A stretch of 49,861 bases of DNA from Rhizobium sp. BK376. Its GTDB lineage: Bacteria > Pseudomonadota > Alphaproteobacteria > Rhizobiales > Rhizobiaceae. The notes under the pieces are model-generated. The model was not told the DNA's origin. It worked only from the letters and a program-made list of their open reading frames with translations, and did not search any database. A program made the translations under genes and the position numbers. Where the stretch lies: contig NZ_SLZG01000029.1 of assembly GCF_004341625.1 (NCBI RefSeq), positions 1 to 49,861 of the forward strand, read 5' to 3'. Below are positions 35,045 to 43,779 of this stretch, one piece after another (within the stretch, counting starts at the first letter, position 1; each line of letters starts with the position of its first letter).

Positions 35045-35932
35045 ATGGCCGATTCAGTTCTCAGCGACGGTACGACCAAGGTCCGGGCGACGGCGGCAGC
35101 TCATCGCATTCGCCGCGATCCCATGCGATGGGTGGTGTTGGCCATCCTTATCCTGCTCCTTGCCTTCACGCTTTTTCCGTTTTTTCTTGCGCTGATCAAT
35201 GCCGTCAAGGCGAGCGCCGAATATGCCGTCGGCGGACCGCTTTCCATTCCCCGGTCGATCGATCTCACGGCGGTTGAAAAATTCTGGACGGCATCTGATT
35301 TCAGCCGCAAGCTCATCAACAGCGTGATGATCAGCCTTGGTGTTTCGGTGCTGGGGGTATTGATCAGCCTGTTCAATGCCTATGCGATTGGAATCGGCAA
35401 GGTGCCGGGCTCGCGCTTGATTCTGGTGGTTTTCCTCCTCGGTATCATGGTCCCGCAGGAATCGATCATCTACCCGCTTTACTACATGGCGAAAGCGACC
35501 GGCCTCTACGACACGCAGCTTTCCGTCATCATTATTTTCGCGGTCCTGCAAAGCGCTTTCGGGACTTACCTGCTCTCGACCGTGCTGAGCACATTCCCCA
35601 AGGAAATCCTCGAAGCCGCCGAGATGGATGGCTCGACCCACTGGAAGACGCTGTGGTTCGTCGTCGTCCCGGTCCTGCGGCCAACGCTTATGGTCTTGGG
35701 AACGTTCTTCTTCATCTGGACCTGGAACGAATTCCTGATTCCGCTTGTCATGCTGGTCTCCAACAACAATCAGACGGTCTCGGTCGCCATGGGCCTCACC
35801 CGCGGTCAGAACATGTCCGACCCGGTACTGCAGGCCTCGGCGGCTTTCCTGGGCATCATACCGACTGTGATCTTCTTCCTGATCTTCCAGCGCACGCTGG
35901 CGCGCGGCATTGCCGCCGGAGCAGTCAAGTGA
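35045..35932 (+). CDS. CUT1 sugar ABC transporter permease 2 (MalG/UgpE-like)
   Basis: 295 residues with a charged N-terminus and six membrane segments starting WVVLAILILLLAFTLFPFF. The EAA loop is EAAEMDGSTHWKTLWFVVVPVL, and the protein ends with RTLARGIAAGAVK, the classic MalG-type C-terminus. MVPQESIIYPLYYMAKATGLYDT is the usual periplasm-facing loop motif. It forms the heterodimeric channel with permease 1. Confidence 0.92.
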   Translation: MADSVLSDGTTKVRATAAAHRIRRDPMRWVVLAILILLLAFTLFPFFLALINAVKASAEYAVGGPLSIPRSIDLTAVEKFWTASDFSRKLINSVMISLGVSVLGVLISLFNAYAIGIGKVPGSRLILVVFLLGIMVPQESIIYPLYYMAKATGLYDTQLSVIIIFAVLQSAFGTYLLSTVLSTFPKEILEAAEMDGSTHWKTLWFVVVPVLRPTLMVLGTFFFIWTWNEFLIPLVMLVSNNNQTVSVAMGLTRGQNMSDPVLQASAAFLGIIPTVIFFLIFQRTLARGIAAGAVK

Positions 35933-35993
35933 CGATATTTTTCACCCATGGCCACTTCATCGGTCCCGGTCTGGGACCAGCAAGGTTTTCGGC

Positions 35994-37088
35994 ATGAACC
36001 AGGATATCCAGATCGAACTCTCCGGAATCGAGAAGCATTACGGTGCCTACCACGCCCTCAAGAACATCAACCTTTCGATTGCCAAGGGTACATTCGTGGC
36101 GCTGGTCGGTCCGTCCGGATGCGGCAAGTCCACTCTGCTGCGCTCTCTTGCAGGGCTGGAAAAAATTACCGGCGGGACGCTGAAGATTGCCGGCGACGTG
36201 ATGAACGACGTCCCTCCACGCATGCGCGATATTGCCATGGTGTTCCAGTCCTATGCGCTCTACCCGCATATGACAGTCGAGCAGAACCTCACTTACTCGC
36301 TGCGGATGCGCAAGATCCCGAAGCCCGAGGCGAAGCGCAAGGCTGAGGAGGTTGCCAGGATCGCCGGCTTGACGGGTCTGCTGGATCGCTATCCTCGGCA
36401 ACTCTCTGGCGGCCAGCGTCAGCGCGTCGCCATGGGGCGCGCCATTATTCGAAACCCCAAGGCCTTCCTGTTCGACGAGCCGCTGTCCAATCTCGACGCC
36501 GCGCTGCGCGTTTCGATGCGCAAGGAAATCCGGGCGCTGCATGAACGGTTGCATGCGACGTCGGTCTATGTGACGCACGACCAGATCGAGGCGATGACGA
36601 TGGCCGACCATGTCGTCGTCATGCGCGACGGCGTCATCGAACAGCAGGGCGCACCGCTCGAGCTCTACGATCGGCCGGCCAACAAGTTCGTGGCAGGCTT
36701 CATCGGCTCACCGGCCATGAACTTCGTGCCTTCAGTCGTGGCGGAGGGTGGGGCGAGCCTGCTTCTCGATTTCGGCAAAGAGCGCAAGGTGCTGCCGCTC
36801 GCCCGGACGCTGCAGCCCGGCCAGAAAGTGCTTGCCGGCATGCGTCCTGAACACATGGCGATCGTGGCGCCGGGGCAGGGGACATTCGACGTCCGCGTCG
36901 CCTTCGTCGAATCGACGGGGTCCTCGACCTTCATCACAGCGGACACCCAGCCTGAACTGACGATCGTCGAAACCGGACGCGGCAATATCCACGCCGGTGA
37001 TTTGATCGGACTGGCGATCGATCCCGCAAAGATCCATGTCTTCGATGCGACGACCGAAGGTCGGGTCCAGGAGCGGGCGATCGGCTAG
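35994..37088 (+). CDS. CUT1 sugar ABC transporter ATPase (MalK/UgpC-like)
   Basis: 364 residues from ATG 35994; the frame extends upstream without coding character. Walker A is GPSGCGKST, signature QLSGGQRQRVAMG, Walker B AFLFDEPLSNLD and switch His VTHDQIEA. The C-terminal TOBE/OB regulatory domain (from about 240) includes GMRPEHMAIV. It hydrolyses ATP for the two permeases above. It is the last gene of the LacI-controlled operon and is followed after 40 bp by the toxin-antitoxin operator. Confidence 0.92.
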   Translation: MNQDIQIELSGIEKHYGAYHALKNINLSIAKGTFVALVGPSGCGKSTLLRSLAGLEKITGGTLKIAGDVMNDVPPRMRDIAMVFQSYALYPHMTVEQNLTYSLRMRKIPKPEAKRKAEEVARIAGLTGLLDRYPRQLSGGQRQRVAMGRAIIRNPKAFLFDEPLSNLDAALRVSMRKEIRALHERLHATSVYVTHDQIEAMTMADHVVVMRDGVIEQQGAPLELYDRPANKFVAGFIGSPAMNFVPSVVAEGGASLLLDFGKERKVLPLARTLQPGQKVLAGMRPEHMAIVAPGQGTFDVRVAFVESTGSSTFITADTQPELTIVETGRGNIHAGDLIGLAIDPAKIHVFDATTEGRVQERAIG

Positions 37089-37126
37089 CGGAAGTCTGTC
37101 TGTCGGGCTTCATCCCTTGGAACAAA

Positions 37127-37141
37127 TACCAAAGTTTGGTA
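37127..37141. promoter_or_regulatory. inverted repeat TACCAAA-G-TTTGGTA upstream of parD-like gene
   Basis: Perfect 7-bp arms around a single G, 21 bp before the antitoxin start. Ribbon-helix-helix antitoxins of the ParD type bind short palindromes in their own promoter, so this is the likely autoregulatory operator. Confidence 0.55.
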
Positions 37142-37162
37142 CGGCCGTGGAAGAGGTGTGCC

Positions 37163-37415
37163 ATGAATAAGAACACGTCCGTCAGCCTTGGCGATCATTT
37201 TACCAGCTTTGTAGCCGGCCATGTGGAAAAGGGGCGCTACAGCTCTGCCACAGATGTCGTTCGCGCGGGTCTACGCCTGCTGGAAGAGCGCGAAGCCAAG
37301 CTGGCGACGTTACCGCGCCGCCCTGATCGAAGGGGAGAACAGCGGCCCTTCGTCGCCGTTTGATTTTGAGGCCTTTATCGCGCGCAAGCGCGACGAGGGC
37401 GTGCCTAAGCCGTGA
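37163..37415 (+). pseudogene. parD: ParD-like antitoxin (ribbon-helix-helix), frameshifted
   Basis: Type II antitoxin. The N-terminal DNA-binding part is MNKNTSVSLGDHFTSFVAG, and the dimer helix region GRYSSATDVVRAGLRLLEE is well conserved. After EAKLATL the frame breaks near 37311-37313: one extra C puts the rest (RAALIEGENSG...FDFEAFIARKRDEG) into the +1 frame. That frame ends at 37415, overlapping the toxin GTG start as GTGA, the normal coupled layout. As written, frame 1 ends at 37363 with a foreign tail. The lost part is the toxin-neutralising C-terminus. It could be a genuine mutation, a sequencing error or programmed slippage. Confidence 0.75.
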
Positions 37416-37702
37416 CGAGCTACATCGTTTCCCCTCGCGCACAGCGTGACCTGGAGGGGTTTTGGGATTACACGGCCGAACGCTGGAATCTGGCGCAGGC
37501 GGAAATCTATCTTCGTGGCATCTGGTCGGCGATCCAGATCATCGCCGCCGATCCGAGGATAGGCCGGTCAGCCGATGAGGTCCGTCCGGGTTACCGTCGT
37601 TATCAGGTCGGCTCCCACGTCATTTTCTACAAAATGACGGAGGGCGTCTTTGACGTAGTGCGCGTCCTGCATAGCCATGTGGATTTTGACAGCCATCTTT
37701 GA
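37412..37702 (+). CDS. parE: ParE-like toxin (RelE/ParE superfamily)
   Basis: 96 residues, the full length for ParE. Conserved elements are SPRAQRDLEGFWDYTAERW (the two N-terminal helices), IQIIAADPRIGRSADEVRPGYRRYQVGSHVIFYK (central strands with the usual Arg/Tyr pattern) and VRVLHSHVDF (C-terminal strand). ParE toxins poison DNA gyrase. The GTG start overlaps the antitoxin stop, so translation should depend on antitoxin translation; the antitoxin frame is broken while the toxin appears intact. Confidence 0.85.
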   Translation: MTSYIVSPRAQRDLEGFWDYTAERWNLAQAEIYLRGIWSAIQIIAADPRIGRSADEVRPGYRRYQVGSHVIFYKMTEGVFDVVRVLHSHVDFDSHL

Positions 37703-37730
37703 CTGTCACATCCAGTCCCGCCGTGCATCT

Positions 37731-38501
37731 TTAGCCCTGTAGTGAGGCGATCACATCGAGGATCGGCCTCGAGCCGGATTTCGTCGGCCGGTATTCGAGG
37801 CCGATCCGGCCGTCATAGCCGTGGGCGAAAAGCCAGTTCAGTCGATCGGCGAGATCGATGTCGCCGGTTCCTGGCTCGTTTCGGCCGGGATGATCGGCGA
37901 TGTGGACATGGGCGATACGATCGACGCGGCCGGCAACAACCTCCTCGGTGCGCTCGTCCATGACGGCAGAATGGTAGATATCGTAGACGATGCCGATTTC
38001 CGGACGGCCGACCTCATCGACGATGTCGAGCCCTTCTTCCGTCGACGACAGGAAATAGCCGATATGATCGATCTTCGTGTTGAGAGGCTCGACTCCGAGG
38101 CGGATGCCGGAGCCTTCAAGAATATCGGCTGCGTCGCGCAAGGCGGTAACCAGCGCCTCTCTCTGCTCCTCGCGCGATAGGCCGGGTTGATCGTCCCCCG
38201 CCTGGGCAATAAGGACCTTCGCGTCAAGGCGTTGAGCGGCCGAGATCGACTGCCGCAACCCCTCCAGCCATGGCTCGCGATTGGCCGGGTTGGTCAGCGC
38301 GATCATGGGCTCCGCCACGATACCGGTAACGGCAATGCCGCCTTCGGCGACTGCTGCCTCAACCGCATCGAGATCCTTGTTGGTCCAGCGCCAGAATTCG
38401 ACGGCGTCGAGCCCCATCTCCCGTGCTTTGCGGATACGGTCGGCAAATGCATCGTTATCCTCTGCAAACAGCCATTCGATGCAGGCGGAAAAACGTCGCA
38501 T
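37731..38501 (-). CDS. hydroxypyruvate isomerase-like sugar isomerase/epimerase
   Basis: 256 residues from ATG 38501 (MRRFSACIEWLF), with AGGAG 7 bp upstream. TIM-barrel pattern of the Hyi/Hpi family: ACIEWLFAEDNDAFADRIRKAREMGLDAVEFW, KVLIAQAGD, IRLGVEPLNTKIDHIGYFL, IGIVYDIYHSAVMDE, IAHVHIADHPGRNEPGTGDID and IGLEYRP. The Glu of GVEPLNT, the Asp of YDIYH, the His of HIADHPGR and the Glu of LEYRP are probable metal and catalytic residues. It lies downstream of the AraC regulator on the same strand and may belong to the second sugar regulon. Confidence 0.87.
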   Translation of the reverse strand: MRRFSACIEWLFAEDNDAFADRIRKAREMGLDAVEFWRWTNKDLDAVEAAVAEGGIAVTGIVAEPMIALTNPANREPWLEGLRQSISAAQRLDAKVLIAQAGDDQPGLSREEQREALVTALRDAADILEGSGIRLGVEPLNTKIDHIGYFLSSTEEGLDIVDEVGRPEIGIVYDIYHSAVMDERTEEVVAGRVDRIAHVHIADHPGRNEPGTGDIDLADRLNWLFAHGYDGRIGLEYRPTKSGSRPILDVIASLQG

Positions 38502-38558
38502 GGGGCAACTCCTGTCAAAAGATGTGCCCTGGGGCGCGCGCAAGGATGAAAGGTGAAA

Positions 38559-39464
38559 TCAGGACAATATCGTCGGCATGGTCGTGACGATACGGATATC
38601 ACGGCGGAAATCCGAAGGCGACATGCCGGCGATGTGACGGAAGGATTTGTTGAAGGCGCTGATCGAGCCGAAGCCGCTGTCCATCGCAACCTGCAGCACG
38701 TTTACGTCATCACCCATGAGAAGTGCCTGGGCATGGGATAGCCTGAGCAGGTTGACATATTTGTTGAGCGTCATTCCGGTCGATTTCTTGAAGAGGTTCA
38801 TTGCGTATTTCGGATGCAGATCCGCTGCCCGCGCGATATCGATCGAATCGATGTCCTGGAGAAAATTGGCCGCGATGAAATCGCAGATCCGCGCGATGCT
38901 GCGGGAAGCATGAGGTTGCGGCTGATCCCTGAGCCTGCTGTTGCTCATGTCCGGCAGCATCGTATAGGGCTCGAAGGCGATCCGTTCCAGGCGAAGCAGC
39001 AATTCGTCGACCGCATGTTTCCCCTTGGCAGGATCGTTTGAGCGGACATAGCGAAACCAGCGCGCAAAGTTTTCGTTGTCCGCGGCATCGGTGGCTGAGG
39101 TCAGCAGCGTCTCGCCTCTCATCAGCCGGCTGGAAATGCTGTCGGGCAGGCGCAGGCGGAAAAAATAGACGAGCGGCAGATGGGCGCCGGCATAGAGCGA
39201 ATCGTCGGACGATTCGTCCATCTGATGCGGCTGGCCACCCCAGAAAAGGCACATGTCGCCCGCGTTGAGACGCAGTTCGTGGCCATTCATCTGGTAATGC
39301 ACCGTGCCCTCGATGAGATAATTGACCTCGACCTGCGCATGCCAGTGGGGCATGACCATGACCGGCGGGTGGGCGTGAAACATTTGCAGCGCCGTTGGAA
39401 GGCCTTCGATGCTGCTTGCTCCCGGTTGATAGATAGCTCTCTGCGAGACCTTACTTTCCGCCAA
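38559..39464 (-). CDS. AraC-family regulator with N-terminal cupin (MelR/RhaS-like)
   Basis: 301 residues. An N-terminal cupin sensor (MPHWHAQVEVNYLIEGTVHYQMNG, with LNAGDMCLFWGGQPHQM) is followed by an AraC DNA-binding domain from about residue 195, with helix-turn-helix units in SIDIARAADLHPKYAMNLFKKS and VLQVAMDSGFGSISAFNKSFR. It is divergent from the second CUT1 operon across 92 bp and upstream of the isomerase gene, so it is the likely activator of both. The cupin pocket would bind the inducing sugar. Confidence 0.88.
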   Translation of the reverse strand: MAESKVSQRAIYQPGASSIEGLPTALQMFHAHPPVMVMPHWHAQVEVNYLIEGTVHYQMNGHELRLNAGDMCLFWGGQPHQMDESSDDSLYAGAHLPLVYFFRLRLPDSISSRLMRGETLLTSATDAADNENFARWFRYVRSNDPAKGKHAVDELLLRLERIAFEPYTMLPDMSNSRLRDQPQPHASRSIARICDFIAANFLQDIDSIDIARAADLHPKYAMNLFKKSTGMTLNKYVNLLRLSHAQALLMGDDVNVLQVAMDSGFGSISAFNKSFRHIAGMSPSDFRRDIRIVTTMPTILS

Positions 39465-39556
39465 CTCGATGTTCCCTTTTTAGGAGACAGCCGCTCCCTT
39501 GCAGATAGTCTACGCGGGTTCGCTAAGGGACGGCAATTGAAAAGGGAGGATTTTCA

Positions 39557-40831
39557 ATGCGCTTCAAACTTCTTGGTGCGACGACGCTCGTCGCACTGTG
39601 TGTCTCAGGCTCCGCGTTCGCGCAGCAGGCAAATCTGACGATCTGGAGCTGGAATGTCGCTGCGTCGGCGCTGAAATCGACGCTGGAGGGCTTCAACAAG
39701 CAATATCCTGATATCAAGGTCGACGTGCAGGATCTCGGCAACCAGCAGGTCTTCGACAAGATGCTGGCCGCCTGTGCAGCCGGCGGCGACGGTCTGCCCG
39801 ACATCGTCACGGTCGAGAATTTCGAGGCCGAGATTTTCTGGAACCGCTTCCCCGACTGCTTCACCAATCTGAAGGATCTCGGCTACAACGCGGATATCCA
39901 GAAGCAATTCCCGGACTTCAAGCGCACCGAGCTGGAGATAGGTGACGTTGCCTATGCGATGCCTTGGGATTCCGGTCCTGTTGCCGTTTTCTACCGCCGC
40001 GACTTTTATGAAAAGGCCGGCGTCGATCCGGCGACGATCAAGACCTGGGATGATTTCATCGCGGCCGGAAAGAAGATTTCCGCGGCCAACCCCGGCGTCG
40101 TCATGTCCCAGGCCGATTTTAACGGTGACAGCGAGTGGTTCCGCATGCTGTCGAACGAGCAGGGCTGCGGCTATTTCTCGACCGACGGCCAGAACATCAC
40201 CATCAACCAGCCCGCATGCGTCGCCGCCCTTCAGAAGGTGAAGGAGATGAAGGATGCCGGCACGTTGACGGCAGCGAACTGGGAAGAAAAGATTCAGTCC
40301 AACACCGCAGGGAAGGTTGCGAGCCAGCTGTATGGCGGCTGGTACGAAGGTTCGGTCCGCTCGAATTCGCCTGATCTTGCCGGCAAATGGGGGGTCTACC
40401 TGATGCCCAGCATGACGGCAGACGGCGCACACGCGGCCAATCTCGGTGGTTCTTCGCTCGCCATCGCCAGCAACTCCAAGAACAAGGAAGCCGCCTGGAA
40501 ATATCTGCAATATGCACTCGGCACTAATGAGGGGCAGGTCGCCATGCTCAAGTCCTTCGGTCTTGTGCCGTCGCTGCTCAGCGCCGTCAAGGATCCCTTC
40601 GTCGACCAGCCGCAGCCCTACTGGGGCAACCAGAAGGTCTGGGCCGATATTCTCTCGACGCTGCCGAACATCCATCCGAGCCGCGGCACGGCCTTCCAGA
40701 CCGATGCCGATTCCATCCTGAAGACGGCACAGACGAAGTTCTTCGCCGGCGGCTATCCGGATGCCAAGGCCGCGCTGGACGATGCTGCCAAGCAGATCGC
40801 TTCCGCCACGGGTCTGCCGATCGCCCAGTGA
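39557..40831 (+). CDS. CUT1 sugar ABC transporter, substrate-binding protein (operon 2)
   Basis: 424 residues. The signal peptide MRFKLLGATTLVALCVSGSA ends at AFA before QQANLTIWSWN. The family 1 pattern follows: LKSTLEGFNKQYPDIKVDVQDLG, GGDGLPDIVTVEN, YAMPWDSGPVAVFYRRDFYEKAGV, and a C-terminal NKEAAWKYLQYALGTNEGQ. AAAGGGAGGA precedes ATG 39557. It resembles the LacE/CebE-like binders of agrobacteria and rhizobia; the ligand is unknown. It is divergent from the AraC regulator and is followed by a stem-loop and two permeases. Confidence 0.92.
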   Translation: MRFKLLGATTLVALCVSGSAFAQQANLTIWSWNVAASALKSTLEGFNKQYPDIKVDVQDLGNQQVFDKMLAACAAGGDGLPDIVTVENFEAEIFWNRFPDCFTNLKDLGYNADIQKQFPDFKRTELEIGDVAYAMPWDSGPVAVFYRRDFYEKAGVDPATIKTWDDFIAAGKKISAANPGVVMSQADFNGDSEWFRMLSNEQGCGYFSTDGQNITINQPACVAALQKVKEMKDAGTLTAANWEEKIQSNTAGKVASQLYGGWYEGSVRSNSPDLAGKWGVYLMPSMTADGAHAANLGGSSLAIASNSKNKEAAWKYLQYALGTNEGQVAMLKSFGLVPSLLSAVKDPFVDQPQPYWGNQKVWADILSTLPNIHPSRGTAFQTDADSILKTAQTKFFAGGYPDAKAALDDAAKQIASATGLPIAQ

Positions 40832-40839
40832 ATGAATGG

Positions 40840-40863
40840 ACCGGGCGTTTGATGGCGCCCGGT
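40840..40863 (+). terminator. stem-loop after binding-protein gene (operon 2)
   Basis: Arms ACCGGGCG (40840-40847) and CGCCCGGT (40856-40863), 8 bp perfect with an 8-base loop, begin 8 bp after the binding-protein stop. No clear T-run. It has the same position and probable role as the hairpin in the first sugar operon. Confidence 0.55.
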
Positions 40864-40938
40864 TCCCCCTTGACGCTGGTGGGAGAGCAAGGGGGGGCCT
40901 TCGGGCCGTGCATTCATGGGAAATAGGAGGAGACGTTC

Positions 40939-41799
40939 ATGCGGCTGCAGAACAGGAGCGCCTATACGTTCCTTGCGCCCTATCTTTTGATTTTCGCCAC
41001 CTTCTGGGTCTGGCCGATCATCAATTCGTTTCTGATCTCGTTTCAGAACACGCGCATCAATCCATGGAAATACAGCTTCTCGGCAAATTGGGGCCGTCTC
41101 TTCGAAGATCCCGCCTTCTACAACGCGCTGCAGAACACGCTGATCATCCTTGTCATCCAGGTCCCGGTCATGATCGCGATCGCAACCGTCATGGCCGTTC
41201 TTCTGAACTCGCCGCTTCTGAAAGCGCGGGCGATTTTCCGCTTCGCATTCTTCGCGCCTGTTGTCGTTGGTGAAGTGGCCTATGCTGCCGTCTTCCGGCT
41301 GATGTTCAACATCGATTTCGGCATCATCAACAAGCTGCTCGGTGGCATCGGCGTCGGACCTGTCTCCTGGTTTGCCGAGACCCCTGCCGCCATGGCGCTG
41401 CTGATCATCGCGGTCACCTGGCGCTGGTCGGGCTATAACGCCATCATCATCCTGTCAGGCCTGCAATCCATTCCGGAAGACGTCTACGAGGCGGCAACAC
41501 TCGATCGCGTCAGCAAGGTCAAGCAGTTCTTCTACATCACGCTGCCACTGCTGAAGCCGATCATCCTCTTCTGCGTGGTCCTCTCCGTCATCGGCACGAT
41601 GCAGCTCTTCACCGAGCCCTTCCTGATCACCAATCGCGGCGGTCCCGGCGGCGGCACGGAAACGCTCGGCCTGTTGCTTTACCGCCAGGGCTTCTATTCG
41701 CTGAACTTCGGCTATGCCTCCGCTATCGCCTATACGATGACGGCGCTGGCGGTCGCGATCTCTCTTCTCAATCTCTGGCTGGGGCGCGAACCGAAATGA
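40939..41799 (+). CDS. CUT1 sugar ABC transporter permease 1 (operon 2)
   Basis: 286 residues and six membrane segments starting AYTFLAPYLLIFATFWVWPI. The EAA loop is EAATLDRVSKVKQFFYITLPLL; here the usual Gly after Asp is replaced by Arg (LDRVS rather than LDGAS), a small departure from the consensus. GGPGGGTETLGLLLYRQGF is the typical MalF-type late loop. ATG 40939 follows AGGAGGAG. The stop overlaps the next start (ATGA). Confidence 0.91.
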   Translation: MRLQNRSAYTFLAPYLLIFATFWVWPIINSFLISFQNTRINPWKYSFSANWGRLFEDPAFYNALQNTLIILVIQVPVMIAIATVMAVLLNSPLLKARAIFRFAFFAPVVVGEVAYAAVFRLMFNIDFGIINKLLGGIGVGPVSWFAETPAAMALLIIAVTWRWSGYNAIIILSGLQSIPEDVYEAATLDRVSKVKQFFYITLPLLKPIILFCVVLSVIGTMQLFTEPFLITNRGGPGGGTETLGLLLYRQGFYSLNFGYASAIAYTMTALAVAISLLNLWLGREPK

Positions 41800-42632
41800 A
41801 ATCAAAGTCCCGATCCACTCTGATGCGCTCGATCGCGCTGCATGCGGCGCTGACGCCGCTTGCCATCATCTGGCTGTTTCCGCTCTGGATGATGTTCGTC
41901 TTCTCGACCATGCCCGACAACGGCATTTTCAGCCCTGACATCGTGCTCATTCCATCGACGAATTTCTTCGCGAATGTGGCGAACCTGCAAGCCGATACCG
42001 ATTTCGTCGGCGCGCTGACGATATCGATCGTCGTGGCGGTCATCTACACGGTGCTCTCGGTGTTGCTGACCTCGATGGCGGGCTGGGCCCTAGCGCGCTA
42101 TCGCTTTTATGGCCAGTCCATCGTCCTTGCCATCATCCTTGGAACGATCACGCTTCCTTATTTCGTCGTGGTCATTCCGCAGTTCATCATGGTTGCGCGG
42201 CAGTTCCATCTCGCCAATACCTGGATCGCGCTCATTGTCCCACCGCTCTTCAATTCACTCGGCGTGCTCTTCATGCGCCAGGCCTTCTCGATGATGCCGG
42301 GTGAGCTTTTCGATGCCGCTCGCGTCGAAGGCGTCAAGGAATGGCAGATCTTCCTGCGCATTGCCCTGCCGCTTGCCCGACCGACCATGGCAGCACTCGC
42401 CATCATCCTCTTCCTGGTGTCCTGGAACAACTATCTCTGGCCGCTGCTGATCAACTCGAAGCCCGGGATGATGACGGCGCCGGTGGCGCTCGGAACACTG
42501 ATCGGGCTCACCAAGGTTTCCTGGGGCGGGATCATGGCGGGTGCCGTCATGCTCACGGCCCCGATCCTCGTGGTCTTCGTCCTCCTGCAACGCCACTTCA
42601 TCGCCGGCATCGCGGCCGGCGCAATCAAATAA
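41796..42632 (+). CDS. CUT1 sugar ABC transporter permease 2 (operon 2)
   Basis: 278 residues, MalG-like, with six membrane segments. The EAA loop is DAARVEGVKEWQIFLRIALPLA and the C-terminus is FIAGIAAGAIK. It overlaps permease 1 by 4 bp, indicating coupled translation, and is 15 bp before the ATPase gene. It forms the channel heterodimer with permease 1. Confidence 0.91.
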   Translation: MKSKSRSTLMRSIALHAALTPLAIIWLFPLWMMFVFSTMPDNGIFSPDIVLIPSTNFFANVANLQADTDFVGALTISIVVAVIYTVLSVLLTSMAGWALARYRFYGQSIVLAIILGTITLPYFVVVIPQFIMVARQFHLANTWIALIVPPLFNSLGVLFMRQAFSMMPGELFDAARVEGVKEWQIFLRIALPLARPTMAALAIILFLVSWNNYLWPLLINSKPGMMTAPVALGTLIGLTKVSWGGIMAGAVMLTAPILVVFVLLQRHFIAGIAAGAIK

Positions 42633-42647
42633 TTTGGAGAACGCCTG

Positions 42648-43736
<1,089 letters not shown>

Positions 43737-43779
43737 CGCCTTCATTTCAGAACCGATAGAATCATGAAAGGAACCTCCC

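Noticed and set aside
37311..37314. Programmed ribosomal frameshift in the antitoxin gene
   Set aside because: No slippery heptamer or downstream structure is evident at the site; mutation or sequencing error is simpler.
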